Under the pieces are notes generated by a model. It did no database searches and had not been told where the DNA came from. It worked only from the letters and a program-made list of their open reading frames with translations. A stretch of 64,000 bases of DNA from Cepaea nemoralis (taxonomy: Eukaryota > Mollusca > Gastropoda > Stylommatophora > Helicidae), in assembly GCA_014155875.1 (NCBI GenBank), contig JACEFZ010004201.1, forward strand, positions 274,001 to 338,000, given 5' to 3'. Within the stretch, counting starts at the first letter, position 1, and each line of letters starts with the position of its first letter. Position numbers and translations under genes: made by a program. Below are positions 63,179 to 64,000 of the stretch, one piece after another.

Positions 63179-63429
63179 AATATACACCCCAAAAAAAAAA
63201 AATTCCCAAAATTTTTTTCCACCCACCAACATTTCCCAACTTCCAATTCCCACAAAACTAAAAACAATAAAAAACATATAAGAAAATTCCCTGTTCGAAC
63301 CACCGACCTACAGACCGACCGAGGACTCTCCACAGCCTCTTCTCAGAAAAACTGGGTCCATTTACCCTACGCTACTACTTAGCTATCACCTGTATGACGA
63401 GCCGCTGACTTGCCAGGGTCAGGACGATG
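63179..63429 (-). repeat. Second copy of the SINE-2 head and flank that precede element B
   Basis: Matches 48164-48413 with a few differences, including the single-copy flank CTGACTTGCCAGGGTCAGGA and CGATG. After CGATG the left copy runs into the LTR, whereas this copy continues into CTAATCAAGGCCTCTC. It therefore looks like the site without the LTR insertion. Confidence 0.85.
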
Positions 63430-64000
63430 CTAATCAAGGCCTCTCTTCACTTGGACGCGGAAGCTTGCCTGGGAGGATTGACTACGGTGTCCTCAGTGAT
63501 CAAGCCTGCCGAGGAATGCCGACACGAGACTAAAATAGTCACAGCGATTCTTCGGAGATCCGTAGAGTATGTTGGCAATGGGTGTTGCTTGCCTACCGGG
63601 ATGAAACCACGTGATCGTCGGTTTCCAATTGCTCAAGACGTACAGTAGTGAACAACTCGAAGCGACATCACTGAACTGAGGTGTAACGGATATATCAAAC
63701 AATATGTCTACTTCTGGTTTGCCTAAGGTGAAGAGACAGACAAGACAGGTAACACGGGCCATTAATATTGAAAGTTAGCCACCTATGCTAAACAAGAGAA
63801 AAAGCTCGACCTTGTCCACCTACGTTACCTGTGTTGTAGTCTTGTCATGTTTGAGATAAAAGTAAACCAGGACCCATATACATGTCTTGAGAAATATTTA
63901 TTTAACACGTGGCGCTGCCCCGATATTTCTATACACCAATCGGCACTAGATGGCTGACATGGTCAATATCACACCGTGGTCAACACCAGCATCGACTGAG
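63430..64000. other. Unassigned flank; possible coding start at 63704
   Basis: MSTSGLPKVKRQTRQVTRA (from 63704) is basic and resembles the start of a retroelement Gag or a short first exon (CAG/GTAAC at about 63749). It stops after 24 codons. GTCAACACCAGCATC at 63978-63992 matches the 3' end of SINE-1, so another copy may start at the window edge. Confidence 0.3.

Overview
This is repeat-dominated DNA from an animal nucleus, probably an invertebrate. The evidence is tRNA-derived SINEs, many degenerate non-LTR retrotransposon (LINE) reverse transcriptases, mariner and hAT transposons, a Helitron, a Maverick/Polinton relic, LTR elements, AT-rich sequence and long micro- and minisatellites. Nothing looks prokaryotic. 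I cannot name the species, and mollusc, arthropod and other invertebrates all remain possible. I found no confident host gene. The best host-like candidate is a TATA box plus a small C2H2 zinc-finger frame near 41.0-41.7 kb, and that may belong to the Polinton relic.

Layout. 0-5.3 kb: a diverged gag-only LTR element (copy A), whose gag frame carries a CCHC knuckle and two in-frame stops. 5.3-7 kb: a broken hAT transposase of the GTF2IRD2-like type. 7.2-12 kb: SINEs, a LINE reverse transcriptase (minus strand) and a non-autonomous Helitron with a multiplied 3' end. 12.8-19 kb: LINE, mariner and SINE fragments. 19.1-25.4 kb: a run of LINE reverse transcriptase fragments, minus strand to 23.3 kb, then plus strand. 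26-29.9 kb: five adjoining or nearby tandem arrays of different sequence. 30-34.3 kb: two LINE fragments, each split by a minisatellite that appears to be an amplified piece of its own reverse transcriptase coding sequence. 35-40.6 kb: a LINE ORF1, SINEs, and a 43-bp array interrupted by a mariner and by a LINE 3' end. 41-42.4 kb: Polinton relic. 42.4-48 kb: mostly unassigned, with one SINE and one LINE end. 48.2-63.4 kb: a nested, alternating-orientation set of LTR elements (copies B, D and C) of the same family as copy A.

The most coherent system is this gag-only LTR family. Copies A, B and C encode a Gag-type protein with a long charged tail that keeps three TQT (dynein light chain LC8-like) motifs, and none shows pol. 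B and C have lost the capsid and zinc-knuckle part but keep the Gag start and the tail in one frame. Their leader carries a 41-bp tandem array able to form repeated small hairpins, followed by duplicated splice-site-like segments just before the Gag start. They would need proteins from an unseen autonomous partner. The second theme is birth of tandem arrays inside transposon coding sequence, seen at three different positions of LINE reverse transcriptases and at a Helitron terminus.
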